Source: Phoma sp. XZ068
Taxonomy: Eukaryota > Ascomycota > Dothideomycetes > Pleosporales > Didymellaceae
Assembly (NCBI GenBank): GCA_004835665.1
Contig: RBKR01000016.1
Location: forward strand, 682,001-746,000
Direction: 5' to 3'
Length of the DNA stretch: 64,000 nucleotides
Below are positions 31,816-43,924 of the stretch, piece after piece. The first letter of the stretch is position 1; the number at the start of each line of letters is the position of its first letter. The notes below the pieces were generated by a model. It was not told the DNA's origin. It made no database searches and was given only the letters and a program-made list of their open reading frames with translations. Made by a program: the position numbers and the translations under genes.

Positions 31816-33489
31816 CTACTGCTTCTTCTTCTCCACTTCCACCTTCTTCCCACCAACCTTCCCAAACAACACCCAGCACAGCCCCAAGAACGCCACCACA
31901 ACAATGCCCACGGTTCCCATTTCCACCAGCCCCGCCTTCCGCGTATCCAACACGGGTACATCAATCGTCTCCACTATCCTACCCGTCGTCATAGCAGGCT
32001 GCACATGCATGAACCTCGTCTTAGGCCCAAACAGCGCCTCATACCCCAAATGCCGCCTGTCAAACGGATTCAAAGCATGTTTCTCGCCCTCATCAGCGCG
32101 ACAGGCCCAGAAAACCACGGGCCAGGGAACCTCGATTCGCGTATGAGAAGAGTCGGTTGCAGGGAGATAGCGCAGGTGCAGGGGAATGGAGATGTTCCAG
32201 TCTCCTGACAATGGAATGGCGGAGGCGTCTCCGATCTTAGTCTCGGTGTCCTCGGCGGAGGGAGGCGATGCGAGCTCGAATAGCGCTGCGCTTCCCCATT
32301 GTGGGATCACCCAGTCTGGCGCTTCGAGGTCCGTTGCGCCTGCTATGCTGCGCAAGGCGATCAGGTTTTTGGAGCGGAGGAAGAGAGGGTCGCTGAACTG
32401 GTATTTGTCGATGAAGAGGGCAGAGGGGAGTGTAAGGTGCGTGTGCAACTTGCATGTTGGGTCGGGTGCGGTCAGGTGTTCTACCGGGAGCGTGAGGGTT
32501 AGGGTTGGGTGTAGTCCTGTAGGGCGGTTGATGGAAGTTGTGTACGTCAGAGGAGAATGTTTAGGGGTGGTGTTCGGGTTGAAGGGGTCTGAGGTTAGAT
32601 GGGGGTAATGTCGTGTTGGTGTTTGGAAACGTGTTGGTTCTGATGTTGTCAGTGAAGCTACACTGCGGTAGATTGGGGAGCGTACTTGGTTTCTCGTCTT
32701 GGCCTAGGACGGTCAAAAACCCACCGAACTGGATGTCCTCCGGGTCGGTGTTTGGTTCGTGAGAGAGCACGCCAATCTCAATAGTCGACTCATCCTTGGG
32801 GCCTTTAAACTGTTCTATCCAACCTCCCCTACTTGGTGCATCAGACCACACAACGGTGAAGATTACAACCTGCGATATAGCATCGTAGTCAATATCGACA
32901 TATGATGCTGACCCGTCCGCTCCAGTCTTCTTTTGAATCCATTCAGCAATCTTCGATGCATCCCAATCGTCAGATGAGAATGGAGAGTAGTACTGGGCAG
33001 CTGTAGACATAGAAAATCTCTCTGAAAGCATCGGCATCTTGATCGCTGTCTCATCTGATGTCGTGCATTTGAACTTCCGGCCCTCGCCACGGAAGAGTGA
33101 TCGTACATCCTGGCATAGATCAGGGTTCTTCAGCTCCGTAGAAGGAGTGAAGAAGATGTGCAGGCCTGGTGATACGCGTGATGTAAACGGAGCATTTACT
33201 GAGTACGAGCTCTCGGAAGCCCAGCGTATATGCAGTTCATGCCATTTCTTGAGAACCTCACTGACATATGTCAGTCACTCTGAAGCACGGTAGATTCGTA
33301 GGTTGGTTACGCGTTGAATGGCGCCTGAGCTAGTTCATCAAGACCAAGTGTGATACGGTGTTCTTTTGCTGCGTTGACGCCTTTCAAAGCAAAACGATCG
33401 CCATCTCCGTTCTTTCCTTTCTGAACGCTGATCTGTTCAGGGTTGAAAGACTCCGGATTCGTCACAACATATGTTATCCGCTGCTTCAT
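31816..33489 (-). CDS. PBN1: PBN1, GPI mannosyltransferase I stabilising subunit (PIG-X)
   Basis: ER membrane partner of GPI14 (PIG-M), which adds the first mannose of the GPI anchor; also linked to ER protein processing. Exons 33489-33311, 33260-32686 and 32639-31816 give 525 aa. The start MKQRITYVVTNPESFNPEQI and the hallmark KEHRITLGLDEL, then EVLKKWHELHIRWASE, are typical of fungal PBN1. The PIG-X core follows: RPTGLHPTLTLTLP, CKLHTHLTLPSALFIDKYQF, DLEAPDWVIPQWGSA and PLHLRYLP ahead of VPWPVVFWACRA. One C-terminal membrane helix (GIVVVAFLGLCWVLFG) precedes a short tail ending KKKQ, which fits a dilysine KKxx ER-retrieval signal. It diverges from the SARAF-like gene over 283 bp. Confidence 0.93.
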
Positions 33490-33772
33490 GGTTGTCGTGT
33501 TTGTGTTTTCGAGATGGCGCGTGATGGGATTCGAGGTTCACGTGTAGGGTAGCTCGGCTGCACTTGCCAGTCGCTTGCAGCTGCACTTGTGTTCCTTTGA
33601 CGGGTGACATCATCGCGCTAAAAAACCCTCTTGCACGGCGAGGTCTGGATTGCTGCCTGTGCCAGCGGCATCTTCAACACCGTGTCCTCACACAATTCGC
33701 CACTGCATGGGCTCTCACAGCCTGCTATATCCGTAGCAAGACCCACGAAACCTCCTACCTTCAAACGACGCC

Positions 33773-34777
33773 ATGCGTGTCCTCACCTTTCTGTACGCAG
33801 CGCTGCTCAGCGCCTGTGGCGCGCAAGCACTGCGCTCAGATAAAGTCAAGCTCTCCAACATCCAGAGCCTCACATTGCGCCAGGGACTCGATACATCGCA
33901 CCGTCGCGTCGATGCTATGCCTCAGGTATGTCAGGCCGATCCACTTTAATCTCTCCTGAGCTTTGTGTTAACACATTCCTAGCTTTCATGCATTGGCGGC
34001 AGCGCCAAAGGCCTATACGAAGTCGACGTAATGCGCTGCAAAAACTCCGGGTCCGATTACGACTCCGAGAACATTCAATGGACTTGCACCGCCTCGCTCC
34101 CTGACGAATTCAAACTCGGCTCCACGGACGTTATCTGCGAAGGTTACGACTACCCCGAAGACCCGTACATCCTCAAGGGAAGCTGTGGAGTTGAGTACAG
34201 ACTGGTCCTCACAGACAAGGGCCACGAGAAGTACGGCAAGGGCAACGGAGGCCATTGGTGGGGTGGCGACGATGACGGCAGCGGGAGAGGTGGACCGAAA
34301 ACTCTAGGCGAGCAAGTCGCCGCGGCGCTCTTCTGGATGGTCTTCATAGGTGTCGCAGGCTGGATACTCTTCAACATCGTCCGTCAATGGGGTCAAGGTC
34401 GTGCTGCTGCCGGAGGTGCTGGGGGCAATCGCCCAGGTTGGGGCGGCGGTGGTGGAGGCTGGGGTAGCAACGACGATACCGATGACCCGCCACCACCGTA
34501 CGACTACCAGGGACGACCAGGCAAAAGTACATATGGCACGAACCAGCCTCAGGGATGGAGACCCGGAATGTGGTCTGGTGCGTTAGGTGGAGCTGCGGCT
34601 GGGTATGCAGCTGGACGCATGGCGAACAGAGGGAACCAGACCAACAGCGGATGGGGCAGTAACAGTGGTAGCCGTAACAATGGCGAAGGCAGCTCGAGGT
34701 CTTCATCTGGCTCTGGCTCTAGCTTCTCAAACACGAGACATGAGAGCACCGGTTTTGGCTCGACCTCGAGGAGGTAG
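33773..34777 (+). CDS. SARAF-like store-operated calcium entry regulator (DUF1183/TMEM66)
   Basis: ER single-pass membrane protein; the animal relative SARAF dampens store-operated calcium entry. Exons 33773-33925 and 33983-34777 give 315 aa. Signal peptide MRVLTFLYAALLSACGAQA. The luminal domain has KVKLSNIQSLTLRQGLDTS, LSCIGGSAKGLYEVDVMRC, NIQWTCTASLPDEFKLGST and CEGYDYPEDPYILKGSCGVE, with the conserved Cys pattern. One membrane helix (AALFWMVFIGVAGWILFNIV) is followed by a Gly/Asn/Ser-rich cytosolic tail with PPPPYDY, a possible WW-domain ligand. STIM is not known from fungi, so the fungal role is uncertain. Confidence 0.93.
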
Positions 34778-34975
34778 ACAGGCGCTGCAGGGATGCAGTA
34801 TATTTATCTTGGCTCAGAATGATACCCAAAGCGCTCTTCATTGAACTGATCCAAAATACCGGCAACTGCATTGGTGACTACCGGAGACATGAGAGCGGCA
34901 TGCGTCAAAGATTCCATGCCTCACGGATTGTGGCTTGGATGTTGAGTAGGCATAGTAGAGAAGTCGAATTATGCC

Positions 34976-36652
34976 TCACGTCTCTCTCTCGGCGCCCGCT
35001 CTCCATGGGATATCCTCCTGCTCTACCTTGACACAAGTCAGCCACCCCACCTTATGCTCTTCCACATCCAAACTCAATTCATTCGTTGCCAGATCCTGGA
35101 CGATCTCGCTCGCGAACTCCTTCAGGATCCGCAAATCCTCTCCAACTGACTCCATCGCACTCGGCATGATCCGCTGTACCAGCCTTCTCACCTCCTCGTA
35201 CTCCGTATACCTACTCCCACCTGCTCTAATCTTTCGAAACAAGCTGCCGCGCTTGAGAGACGGCTTGTACGCATCGTGTTGCCGGAGCACGATTGTCAGC
35301 GTGTCTCGGAAGAGTTGCACGACGAACCACGTGTCGAACTGCGAATGATTGTCGGCCGCATAAGAGACACCACGAGTAGTAGTTATGGTAAGGAGGAGCA
35401 GTTCTCGCTCCACTTCAAGGACTTCGTTGTTTAGCTTGCTGGACTTTCTGGCAATGAGACGCTTAATTTCTTCTTGTATGGCTGTGTCTTTGGTCGGCCA
35501 CGGCCAGCACGGATACGCGCCAATGAGATGGATGAGGGATTCGGCGTATATGAAGTCATTTTCGAGAGCTAGTGCGAGAAGGAGATACCGAGGTGCGTCG
35601 GCGAGAATGGCTTTGTAAAGGGATTGGCGGTACTGGAGGAGAGCGTTGCCGATGTGTGAGGAGATGAGATGAACGCAGCCAAGGAGTTGCGCGACTTTAA
35701 TGAGTCTTTCAGCTTGAGAAGTAGCAGTCTTTTGGTTGGTGGTTATAATGTGTGGTGAAATATTATGAAATGATCCTAAGATCTGGTCGTATACTTTGAC
35801 GACAGTTTCATGTGCTGCATCTTCGATGTTGTCATTGGTCTTAATGCTGGTACTGCTCAGAGTGTTGTCTTCGTGTGACCTTTTGATCCTGCATCGGTTC
35901 TCTTCAGTGGTTTGACGGGTCAGTCGGATCTGACCTTTGACCTCTTTAATGACATACACATAGGGTCCTGTGCTCTCGGACTTCGTAGCTTGTTCTTCTC
36001 GGATAGTGCGTGCAAACCAAGTAGAGTGTCGCACAAGGACGGCACTGTGAAGTTGCCACTGCTTAGGTGACGTACTCAGATCCGTGTATTGGATGATGTT
36101 GCCTGTAGTAAATATGGGGAAGGATATGTGCGGAGCGAGAGACAAACGTATTGGCGACTGATCAGCGTGTTGTAGAGGAGGTGCGCCCTAACACTAGATT
36201 AGTAACTGAACATTTGCATGAGACGCAACGCGTACACGTCTTTCTCCTGGCGAGGGCTCTTGTATGGATATTGGGCTTGGGAGACCATTGGCGGTCATAC
36301 TCGAATAACTGTTGACTGCTGGTTGAGTAGGACTTCGAGACATAATCGGAGATGCAGTCTTAGCAGAATATCGCAACGCTTGATGATCTTCAGTGCAATT
36401 CGCTCGATCAGTGGCTATGCTGATATTGATGCTCGTAGTACATGTTTCCGAGTTAGATGATGTGCTGGACAATGATAGTGATGAAGACTGGATTCTGACC
36501 ATTCCACTCTGATGTGCATATGGATCCTCGGAAGGCGATCGTGATGAATGCTTAGGGCTCCTCATTGCTTGGGTCGGATTTGGATACTTTCGTGGTTTTG
36601 CAAGCGCGGGTGGTATGATGTATCTCAGATAAAGGCTCAGAATGGCAGACAT
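34976..36652 (-). CDS. BTB/POZ-like domain protein
   Basis: Exons 36652-36236 and 36157-34976 give 532 aa. The first ~139 residues are Ser/Pro-rich and disordered. The 78-nt intron (GTACGC...ATCAG) joins them in phase to a segment resembling the divergent fungal BTB fold: IIQYTDLSTSPKQWQLHSAVLVRHSTWFARTI, with the buried-His LHS..L pattern, then YDQILGSFHNIS. A helical region follows (QAERLIKVAQLLGCVHLISSHIGNALLQY), as in the BACK-like tail of many ascomycete BTB proteins. The BTB call rests on pattern only. It could be a substrate adaptor of CUL3 ligases, as is usual for BTB proteins. The start Met is uncertain; later Met codons exist in exon 1. Confidence 0.65.
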
Positions 36653-38045
36653 AAGATAAATACCATAACCGAAACCATCAGGCTAGTGAGTTGAGATAAT
36701 GGAGGCAATTGTAGCCAAATGAGGTTAGCTGAAAAGATTCCCCAAGGTAACAAGGTGAGAGAGATAGTTAATGGACCGCCACATTGCACGCGGTAGCAGT
36801 CAGAATAGCGAATTTCTCGCTGTTGATATAAAGAAAAGTCGATCCCCACTCACTATACGGTTGTATAAACTTCGTCGGCATCGACAAGCAAGTCCTTGCT
36901 ATCTGCTCATGTTCAGCTTGCTTCGATCATCCTTTAACTTACCGGTGTCAGTGAATGGGTTCAAAACACCCATCAGGGTCTGCACTGGTCTGCAATAATA
37001 TCAACATAGACTATGGCTCTCGTAGCGCTCTGATGTTACAATAGACTTGCCGCATTGCAAGCATCCTCGGTTTTGACACGGCTGCCTCATGTACAGCGGA
37101 GACCCGACGATTGTCTGGCGGGCAAGTTGAGGCTGGTCATGATAGTCTATGGTTAATATGCACGGGGGCGGAGTGATGGATCAAGGTGCAATCTCCATGA
37201 GCTGGCAAGGCTTGGCTGACCAATATCTGCACAGCCGACATTTGCTCCGCTAACGATACACAAGCAGATTTCAATGCTTAAGCGCGGTGTATATATTCCG
37301 AGATCGCGGGATGAGCGATGTCCCATCAAGTCATAATTAAAAGCGTCAAGTCCCGGACGGCTCTAAATCGCGGCTTTCCCAGTTTGTCGACTTACTGCAT
37401 GCACTCTCGTATCTTCGGGCGCACCCGTTGTTGGTTGGTCCAAGCGTATGGAGAAAGAGTTCTGGACAATCGCGAAATGTTCCTGCTAATGGTCTAGATG
37501 TACGCGGCAATTTCAGATGGGTATTCGAGGCGAGGATTCTCGTAACGGTCTCCATAGTGGCTTACAACTACCGGGACTATAAGCCGGGTAGGCGAATACT
37601 AGAGTTGAAGTGGCATGATTGTTGCGTCAGAGGCTGGTGCGCTGCAAGTGAGGAGAAATTCGAAGCGACGCACTGAATAGTGACTGTGTTGCGCAATTAT
37701 GCTGTCCTTTCATAAGTGCATCTAATGATGTATGTCGGATTTCCTTAAGATTCATGAGGAAGGAAAGAAGCCACAGCACTTGACAATGGCCATTGATCGC
37801 CACCGATGATGCACGCACAGGCCCTGCATGACCTTTTAGTGGCACCGCGGGCTACACAGATTTCCTTCTGCGAGTGAAATGCGCGTCCAAGATGGGGTTG
37901 CGGCACAAAAGGTGGGCAGACCCCGATTTGAAAAGCTCCTCATGCAACTCTCGTACGATTTATCTTGAATTCTTTCCGTCTTCGAAGTTGCACTTTACCA
38001 TAACGTCGGAAATAGCCTAGCCCAGTGGCTCTTGAATGTGTCAAG
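36653..38045. other. Intergenic, upstream of BTB-like and histidine kinase genes
   Basis: 1.4 kb between divergent genes. No ORF of convincing composition and no clear motif was found. A TATATATT sequence near 37290 is the only AT-rich core-promoter-like element noticed, and it is too far from either start to assign. Confidence 0.4.
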
Positions 38046-40127
38046 ATGGCAGGCGTTGTCGCCGCATCCCTGGATGTACTTTTGCCAAAACCACCAGCGG
38101 TTTCTGTCGATCTCCCGCAGCCAAAACGACCTGACAACATTTGCAATGCCGGTAGTGCCGAATTCGACATCTTCCGCTTCACACCTGTTCCTACACTCAT
38201 TCTCAATGCATCGCGCAGAATCGTCCAAGTCTCAGATAGCCTTGTTATGACATCGCCAGGAGGCAAACGCGAAGACCTCGTGGGATGGCAGGCAGATGAC
38301 GTTTTCGACCGTGTCGATCGAACTTCAGACTTTCCCCTGCTTACCGCGGCTCGCGAAGCGATTCGGACCGGCTCCCCGAATCAGATTGACCATATGACTG
38401 ATTCGCAGCAAGTTTGGAGAACGCGCACAGTTCCCATCTATCGGAATGGCAGCCTTCATTGTACACAAGTGGAGTTCCACGATGTTACCGAAGAGCACAA
38501 AGCGAGACTAGAGCTTGAGGAGCGTTTGTACACTAACGAGACCTTTCGTATCCTCGTCGAAACCGTCAAAGACTATGCCATCTTCATGCTCGACCCGAAT
38601 GGAAATATCGCAACCTGGAATGCTGGAGCCCAGGCCTTCAAGGGATATTCGAAGTCAGAGATCATCGGCCAACACTTCTCCAGGTTCTACAGCGAGGCGG
38701 ATCTTGCCACAGATAAGCCAGGAAGGGAACTTCGCGCCGCCCTTCGCGATGGACGTTGCGAAGATGAAGGATGGCGTCTCCGAAAGGATGGCTCCAGATT
38801 CTGGGCCAATGTTGTTATCACTCCTATTTACAGAGAAGGTGTCCTCCTTGGGTTCTCAAAGGTCACTCGCGACCTGACAGATCGGCGAAAGGCAGAACAA
38901 CAACTTATCGGTGCATATGAAGAGGCATCGAAGCTAAAGTCGGAGTTCTTGGCCAACATGTCCCACGAGATCAGGACCCCTATGCATGGCTTGCTCTCAG
39001 CTTTGACCCTGTTGCTCGACACAAAACTAGATTTCGATCAGCTGGATCTTGCTCGCGTCATCCAAGAGTCTGGCGAGGTACTTCTCCAGGTAATCAACGA
39101 CATTCTTGACTACAGCAAACTGGCCAACGGCAGCTTTTCGATTAGTAACGACATTATCAACATCGCAGATATCGTGCGCTCTGTCCATCGAGCGCAACAA
39201 AAGCTGTTCAATCCTCAAGTCAGGTTCGAGAGCCACATTGATCCTCAGATTCCTAAAGCTGGAGAAGGAGACAGTCTACGATATCGCCAGATAGTACAAA
39301 ATTTGGTTTCAAACGCTGCAAAGTTTACCGAGGAAGGGTCTGTACAAATCAATGCCAGGGTTGAGGGTGAAGATGAGGAGAACTCTCTTATTTGGACCGA
39401 AATCGTAGATACAGGTATAGGAGTACCAGAAGGATCTGCGCACGCTCTGTTCACCCCATTCACCCAGTTCGACAACTCCGCTACTAAAAGATATAAGGGT
39501 ACTGGTTTAGGCCTGAGTATCTGCAAAAGCCTGGCAGAGCTCATGGGTGGTGAGATTGGCTTTCATTCGAACCCTGAAGGCCATGGTAGCGTCTTTTGGT
39601 TCACTATCAAGCTCAAGAAGTGTAAGCAGTTCCAGACCATCGAGACTCCTCGAATCGAGTTGGATGCCCTTCGGATCCCTTCCCCAGCGATCGTCGACCA
39701 CATGGATGAGATGAAGAGCGTTGCTGTTAACAAGCGCCTGTTACTGGCGGAAGACAACTTCATCAACCGAAAAGTCATGCTTCGAATGCTGGCTGGTCTT
39801 GGCTTTCCGAACATCGATGTTGCTGTTGATGGTAGAGAAGCTGTTGCGAAAACAATACAATCGGCAGATAAGACACACGCATCAGTGCCATATGACCTCA
39901 TCTTGATGGATATCAACATGCCAATCCAGGATGGTGTTTCGGCCACACGGGAGTTGAGAGATAAAGGGTTCCGTATGCCTATTATCGCAATGACAGCAAA
40001 CGCCTTGAAGGGTCACGCTGAGGCATACATTGCCAAAGGGATGACTGGGTACATCGCCAAGCCTGTGGACAGGAAGCTCTTGGTTAAAATTCTTCTGAAC
40101 TGTTTCAAAAAACAGTGTAATGGCTGA
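38046..40127 (+). CDS. PAS-domain hybrid histidine kinase
   Basis: Two-component sensor that autophosphorylates a His and passes the phosphate to its own receiver Asp, feeding an Ypd1-type relay. Intronless, 693 aa; ATG at 38046. No membrane segment is visible, so it is probably cytosolic. It has two PAS-like regions: about 30-145, and 160-285 (ETVKDYAIFMLDPNGNIATW, with the PAC end GFSKVTRDLTDRRKAE). HisKA carries the H-box FLANMSHEIRTPMHG. The HATPase has the N-box (NLVSNAAKFT), G1 (DTGIGVP), F-box (TPFTQFD) and G2 (KGTGLGLSI). The receiver at about 565-690 has LLAEDN, the phospho-acceptor Asp in DLILMDINMP, and Lys in IAKPVD. All signature residues are present. The fungal HHK group is not assigned. 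Confidence 0.94.
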   Translation: MAGVVAASLDVLLPKPPAVSVDLPQPKRPDNICNAGSAEFDIFRFTPVPTLILNASRRIVQVSDSLVMTSPGGKREDLVGWQADDVFDRVDRTSDFPLLTAAREAIRTGSPNQIDHMTDSQQVWRTRTVPIYRNGSLHCTQVEFHDVTEEHKARLELEERLYTNETFRILVETVKDYAIFMLDPNGNIATWNAGAQAFKGYSKSEIIGQHFSRFYSEADLATDKPGRELRAALRDGRCEDEGWRLRKDGSRFWANVVITPIYREGVLLGFSKVTRDLTDRRKAEQQLIGAYEEASKLKSEFLANMSHEIRTPMHGLLSALTLLLDTKLDFDQLDLARVIQESGEVLLQVINDILDYSKLANGSFSISNDIINIADIVRSVHRAQQKLFNPQVRFESHIDPQIPKAGEGDSLRYRQIVQNLVSNAAKFTEEGSVQINARVEGEDEENSLIWTEIVDTGIGVPEGSAHALFTPFTQFDNSATKRYKGTGLGLSICKSLAELMGGEIGFHSNPEGHGSVFWFTIKLKKCKQFQTIETPRIELDALRIPSPAIVDHMDEMKSVAVNKRLLLAEDNFINRKVMLRMLAGLGFPNIDVAVDGREAVAKTIQSADKTHASVPYDLILMDINMPIQDGVSATRELRDKGFRMPIIAMTANALKGHAEAYIAKGMTGYIAKPVDRKLLVKILLNCFKKQCNG

Positions 40128-40946
40128 ATTGTCTTACTAGACATTACCAAAGTCCTAAAGTGCCACGGCTCAGTATACAAGGACTGCACTGAAGGCGCAG
40201 ATATTTCAAGAGGTGGCGTGTGGACTTACATACCTTATCATATGCCTCACCGCGTGGTCCTTCGCTCTGCGAGAGTGTTCAAGATTAAATGGGTAAGTTC
40301 GCCTCACCGTACAGTGTCTGTCTTTGACATTAGCACGTTGAAAGGTGCAATCACCAGTCAACACCAGCTCACGTTGCCACAATCAGCATGCTGATAGGCC
40401 GTGATCATCATATCGCTTTATCAGTTTCTGCCTGGGGCAAGCGAGTCATTCGTTCACCAGAGAACGGCATGTGTGACAGAACGGTGTTCGCCCGTTCGTG
40501 GCGGTGGCTCTGTGCATACCACCCCTGCCAATCGATAGCCCCGCGACCTTTCAAGAGTTCCTCAGCATGAGTGCGATCCCTCACGCATCAGTCTGCGAAT
40601 GCTCGATCTCAACATCTGAGGACGAAGCAAGCAGCTGCCATCCAAGATATTAAATTAATGGGAAAGACAAATAACGAACAACATGCGAAGATCGATTGCA
40701 TCCTGTGGGTGCTGACAACGTGCTCATTCGGTGGATAACCGTTCGAGAGGGAATGTCTCTGTTCCTTCAGTGTAAAACGATATGCGCCATAATTCTGGGC
40801 ATGGCGCTGCCGTTGCCTACTCGAACCGCAGCAGCCCGCAAATTCAGCCTTGCAAGTTACTTGTATATACCACGCACTTTATGATACCCGCTGTCAACAT
40901 GACATCTCCTTCGTAAAATCTATCTGGAATTGTTGTAGTTGTACTG
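40128..40946. other. Intergenic, nothing recognised
   Basis: 819 bp between two plus-strand genes, holding the kinase 3' flank and the promoter of the membrane glycoprotein gene. No convincing ORF or motif was found. Confidence 0.4.
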
Positions 40947-43214
40947 ATGGAAGCTGTAACCAGCGAATCGACATCCTTAATGGCAGAGCCATACAGGGTG
41001 GAGGTAGAGGTCGACGCGACGCACAAAACACGTAAAAACCTCCCACCACCAGCACTGCATCTCGAACCCAACAGTACGGACACTTCAGCCATGGAGCCAT
41101 CGGATCCAGATGGTACAAGCGGTTGTCATGTAAACCATAGTCTACTGTCGGCATCTCACCATGGAGGCTCTCGTATGTCATCTCCAACCATCATACCATT
41201 AGCGGACCCGCACAACAAAACAACACAAAGGTGGACCAAGAGATACATACACCGGTGGAGGTCACCCTTCTTAATGGTGCTCTTCTTCGTACTTGGTGCG
41301 GCTATCAGTATAGCACACTGCGTATTCTACCCCAAGTTGAATGGCAAGCTCGTGGGAGACTCGAGCCAACAGGAAGAAAAGATCAGGTAGGATTTTGATC
41401 CATTCATTGACATAGTTGCTGACTCTGATAGGTTCGGCACCGCATGCGCTTTTCTCGCCCAGATTTGTTTGGGCACAAGTGTCTGGACGGTCTACACTCA
41501 GTGGCTTTGGCGGACAGTAAAGCGAAAGGAGATGACCATCGAAGCCTGGAATGCTGCTTTCAGCGCAGACACCTCTGTATTGTCATTACTGAACTGGGAG
41601 ATGCTACGCAAACTTCGTGTTGGCAGCGCATTGGCTTTCTTCGCCTGGTACGTTGGCGTAACAACGTACCTCTCAGTGCTGATAGCGTAAAGGAGTCTAC
41701 TATTGCCGCCATTTTTCACACCAGCAACGCTTTTCATCTATGAAAGCACCGCTGTCAACGAAACAATTGCTGCTATGCCATACCCGAACATTGCACTTAG
41801 CACCGCGTCTCACCGATACTCATACTCGCCACCTGTGCGTCGAGGCACTCGCCAGTATATCAATGATCAAAGCCGAATCTTTAGTGGTCCAAGGACTCAG
41901 TTGAGTCTTGTTTCCACCGCAGCTTCTGCTTTGGGGGAGATACTCCCTGCAGACTTACCGTACAACAACTCAGCCTACTCAGTCCAATTCTTCGCTCCTG
42001 TCATAACGTGTGAGGACGTCAACCTAACCATGAGCGCTCAAATTGATCGACACCTTCAAGAAGGTATGACGACTGTATGGGGTTCCGCAAAGGAGAGCGA
42101 CAGCGCATACTTTAGCTTCGTTCCTACTCTGAACAGCTCCGGGGACCTGACGGCAGTTTGGCACACCCGGCAGCAGACACCTGCCAGACCCTTGAACCAA
42201 CTATGGATGTCGTTCATGCGACCTAGAATTAACGAAATCGGCGAGAGAGTCAAAGATCGGCATTACCAGGTCTGTCGGCCCCACAATGCATCGTACAGCA
42301 TCGACATATCTCAGTACCATGGCGTCCAGAATGTGACTGGAAATTACACTTTGGGCGATGCGGTTCTTTTTCCAACCGACGGCCTCGATGTTGACTCCAA
42401 CATGACTCAACACGCCTATAGCGCTTTCATGTGGGTGCTATGCGATCAGCTTGTGGGCAAACTGGCATGGTATGTCGAATCCAACACGACCGCAACTAGT
42501 CCATCATCAGTTCAACCCATACGTGGAGCAAGTCAGTTCGGTGTCATCGACTCTCCGATATCACGTACCAGTCTCCTCGGCAGCCTCGATCTCGATGCTT
42601 TCTTTGAGTTTGACGAAGAGAAAGGATTGTATCAAGACCAGAACACTTCGCAGATATACAGTCTCAGCGACCAAAGACTAAGGGATAAAGCTTTTGCAAG
42701 GAACCGGACGTTAGATGTACTGATTGAGGAGTTGAGCTTCAACACCACCATCAGCCTGATGCATAACGCACTATTCACGTAAGACCTTCAACGCAATCAT
42801 GTTGTGGTTGGATTCTAATCATTACACAGTAACCTGACGAACACAACCGCCAGACTGACCACAGATGTGAACCGCTACTCGTACAAAGCTTATGGTCTCT
42901 TCATTCCCTACGCACTCGCCAACTTTTTCACGCTCGTTTGCGTCTTTGCTGGTGCATGGTCGTATGTGCACGATGATGTGCTGCCAGATAAGAAGATACA
43001 AGAAATTATCTATGCTGCCAGACCAGACCTTAGGTATGGCTCAAAAAGGTGGAGCGTGGTCGAGGTGGATGGTGCGCGCAGCTCAGTTACATTCAGGGTA
43101 GTTCAAGAAGACGCGCGGGACGGAGATGAGATCCGGGCAGAAAGAGTGAGTTGGCACAGAGTCCAGTGGGGGAGAACGGTCTCGCAGCAAGCCACACGAG
43201 GCAACCGCGATTGA
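40947..43214 (+). CDS. Multi-pass membrane glycoprotein, ascomycete-type
   Basis: Exons 40947-41386, 41432-41647, 41693-42778 and 42830-43214 give 708 aa. After a ~105-residue hydrophilic N-terminus come helices WRSPFLMVLFFVLGAAISI, FGTACAFLAQICLGTSVWT and KLRVGSALAFFAW followed by SLLLPPFFTPATLFIY. A ~500-residue extracellular or luminal domain has many N-glycosylation sequons (NET, NNS, NLT, NSS, NAS, NVT, NYT, NMT, NTT). A last helix (YGLFIPYALANFFTLVCVFA) precedes a cytosolic tail. Related ascomycete proteins are sometimes labelled formylmethionine deformylase-like, a label this architecture does not support. Function is unknown; surface exposure is inferred. Intron 2 (GTACGT...TAAAG) was chosen because it restores the helix and frame. 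Confidence 0.78.
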
Positions 43215-43924
43215 GGAACTGATACGCAAGAGCAGAGAGCCGTGGCTGTCCTGCAGTTCGTATATCTACCCCACAAAGCTATAGCCTGATGCATGTTTTG
43301 CAGTGGTAAACGCCATAGCCTGGGAACTGTACAAAATGTGTGCTGGAGGCAGTAGCGTGTCCGCCTTCGAATTTCCCATCACCGCCTGACTTGCATCAGC
43401 ATAACTTTATTAGGCCCCCAAAGATCTCGCTTCGCCCTTCAGCCACTTCATCTACCAAAGAACCCTCATTCGTCCACCTCATCAACATTCCTTGGCAGCT
43501 GAACATCAACATGGCCAAGTTCCTGCTTTAGCCCCCGTTGAATTTACACCAACTCTGCGGACGATGCTTATCAAACTATTTCGAGTGTAAGCCTCGCTAC
43601 GAGCCGTGTTTGTGTAGATGATCGCCACGTGGATCTGCTCCAATGTTTCGCCTTTCAGCTTGGAATGCGAAGTACGGCTTCATAAGGCTGGCAAACTAGA
43701 CTTTGACGAGGTGACCGGTTGGTGGGCCTTGCATAAGGCGGGCGGACTGGTGTGAAGCTTGTGAAGGCTCTTTGGAGCTCAAGGATCACCCAGTGCGAGG
43801 ACACTGATCAACACGACTAATCGGCGAGGTGAATTATTGTAGTACATATGAAGGCCTGATCGAGTGCCCGGAGGGCGCTCGTTTCTCTGGTACTCTTCGA
43901 CCAATATCTGTGTATTCCAGCATC
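43215..43924. other. Intergenic with a six-codon ORF in strong start context
   Basis: 710 bp. A pyrimidine-rich, leader-like run (about 43430-43510) ends in CATCAACATGGCC at 43511, but the frame stops after six codons. Otherwise this is the promoter of the GPI-protein gene; no TATA was assigned. Confidence 0.4.

Noticed and set aside
33311..33345. GC-AG intron after CTCAG in PBN1
   Set aside because: A normal GTAACC donor 11 nt downstream gives the correct phase.
37346..37845. Short ORFs in the interval before the histidine kinase
   Set aside because: They are under 90 codons, overlap on both strands and have no protein-like composition.
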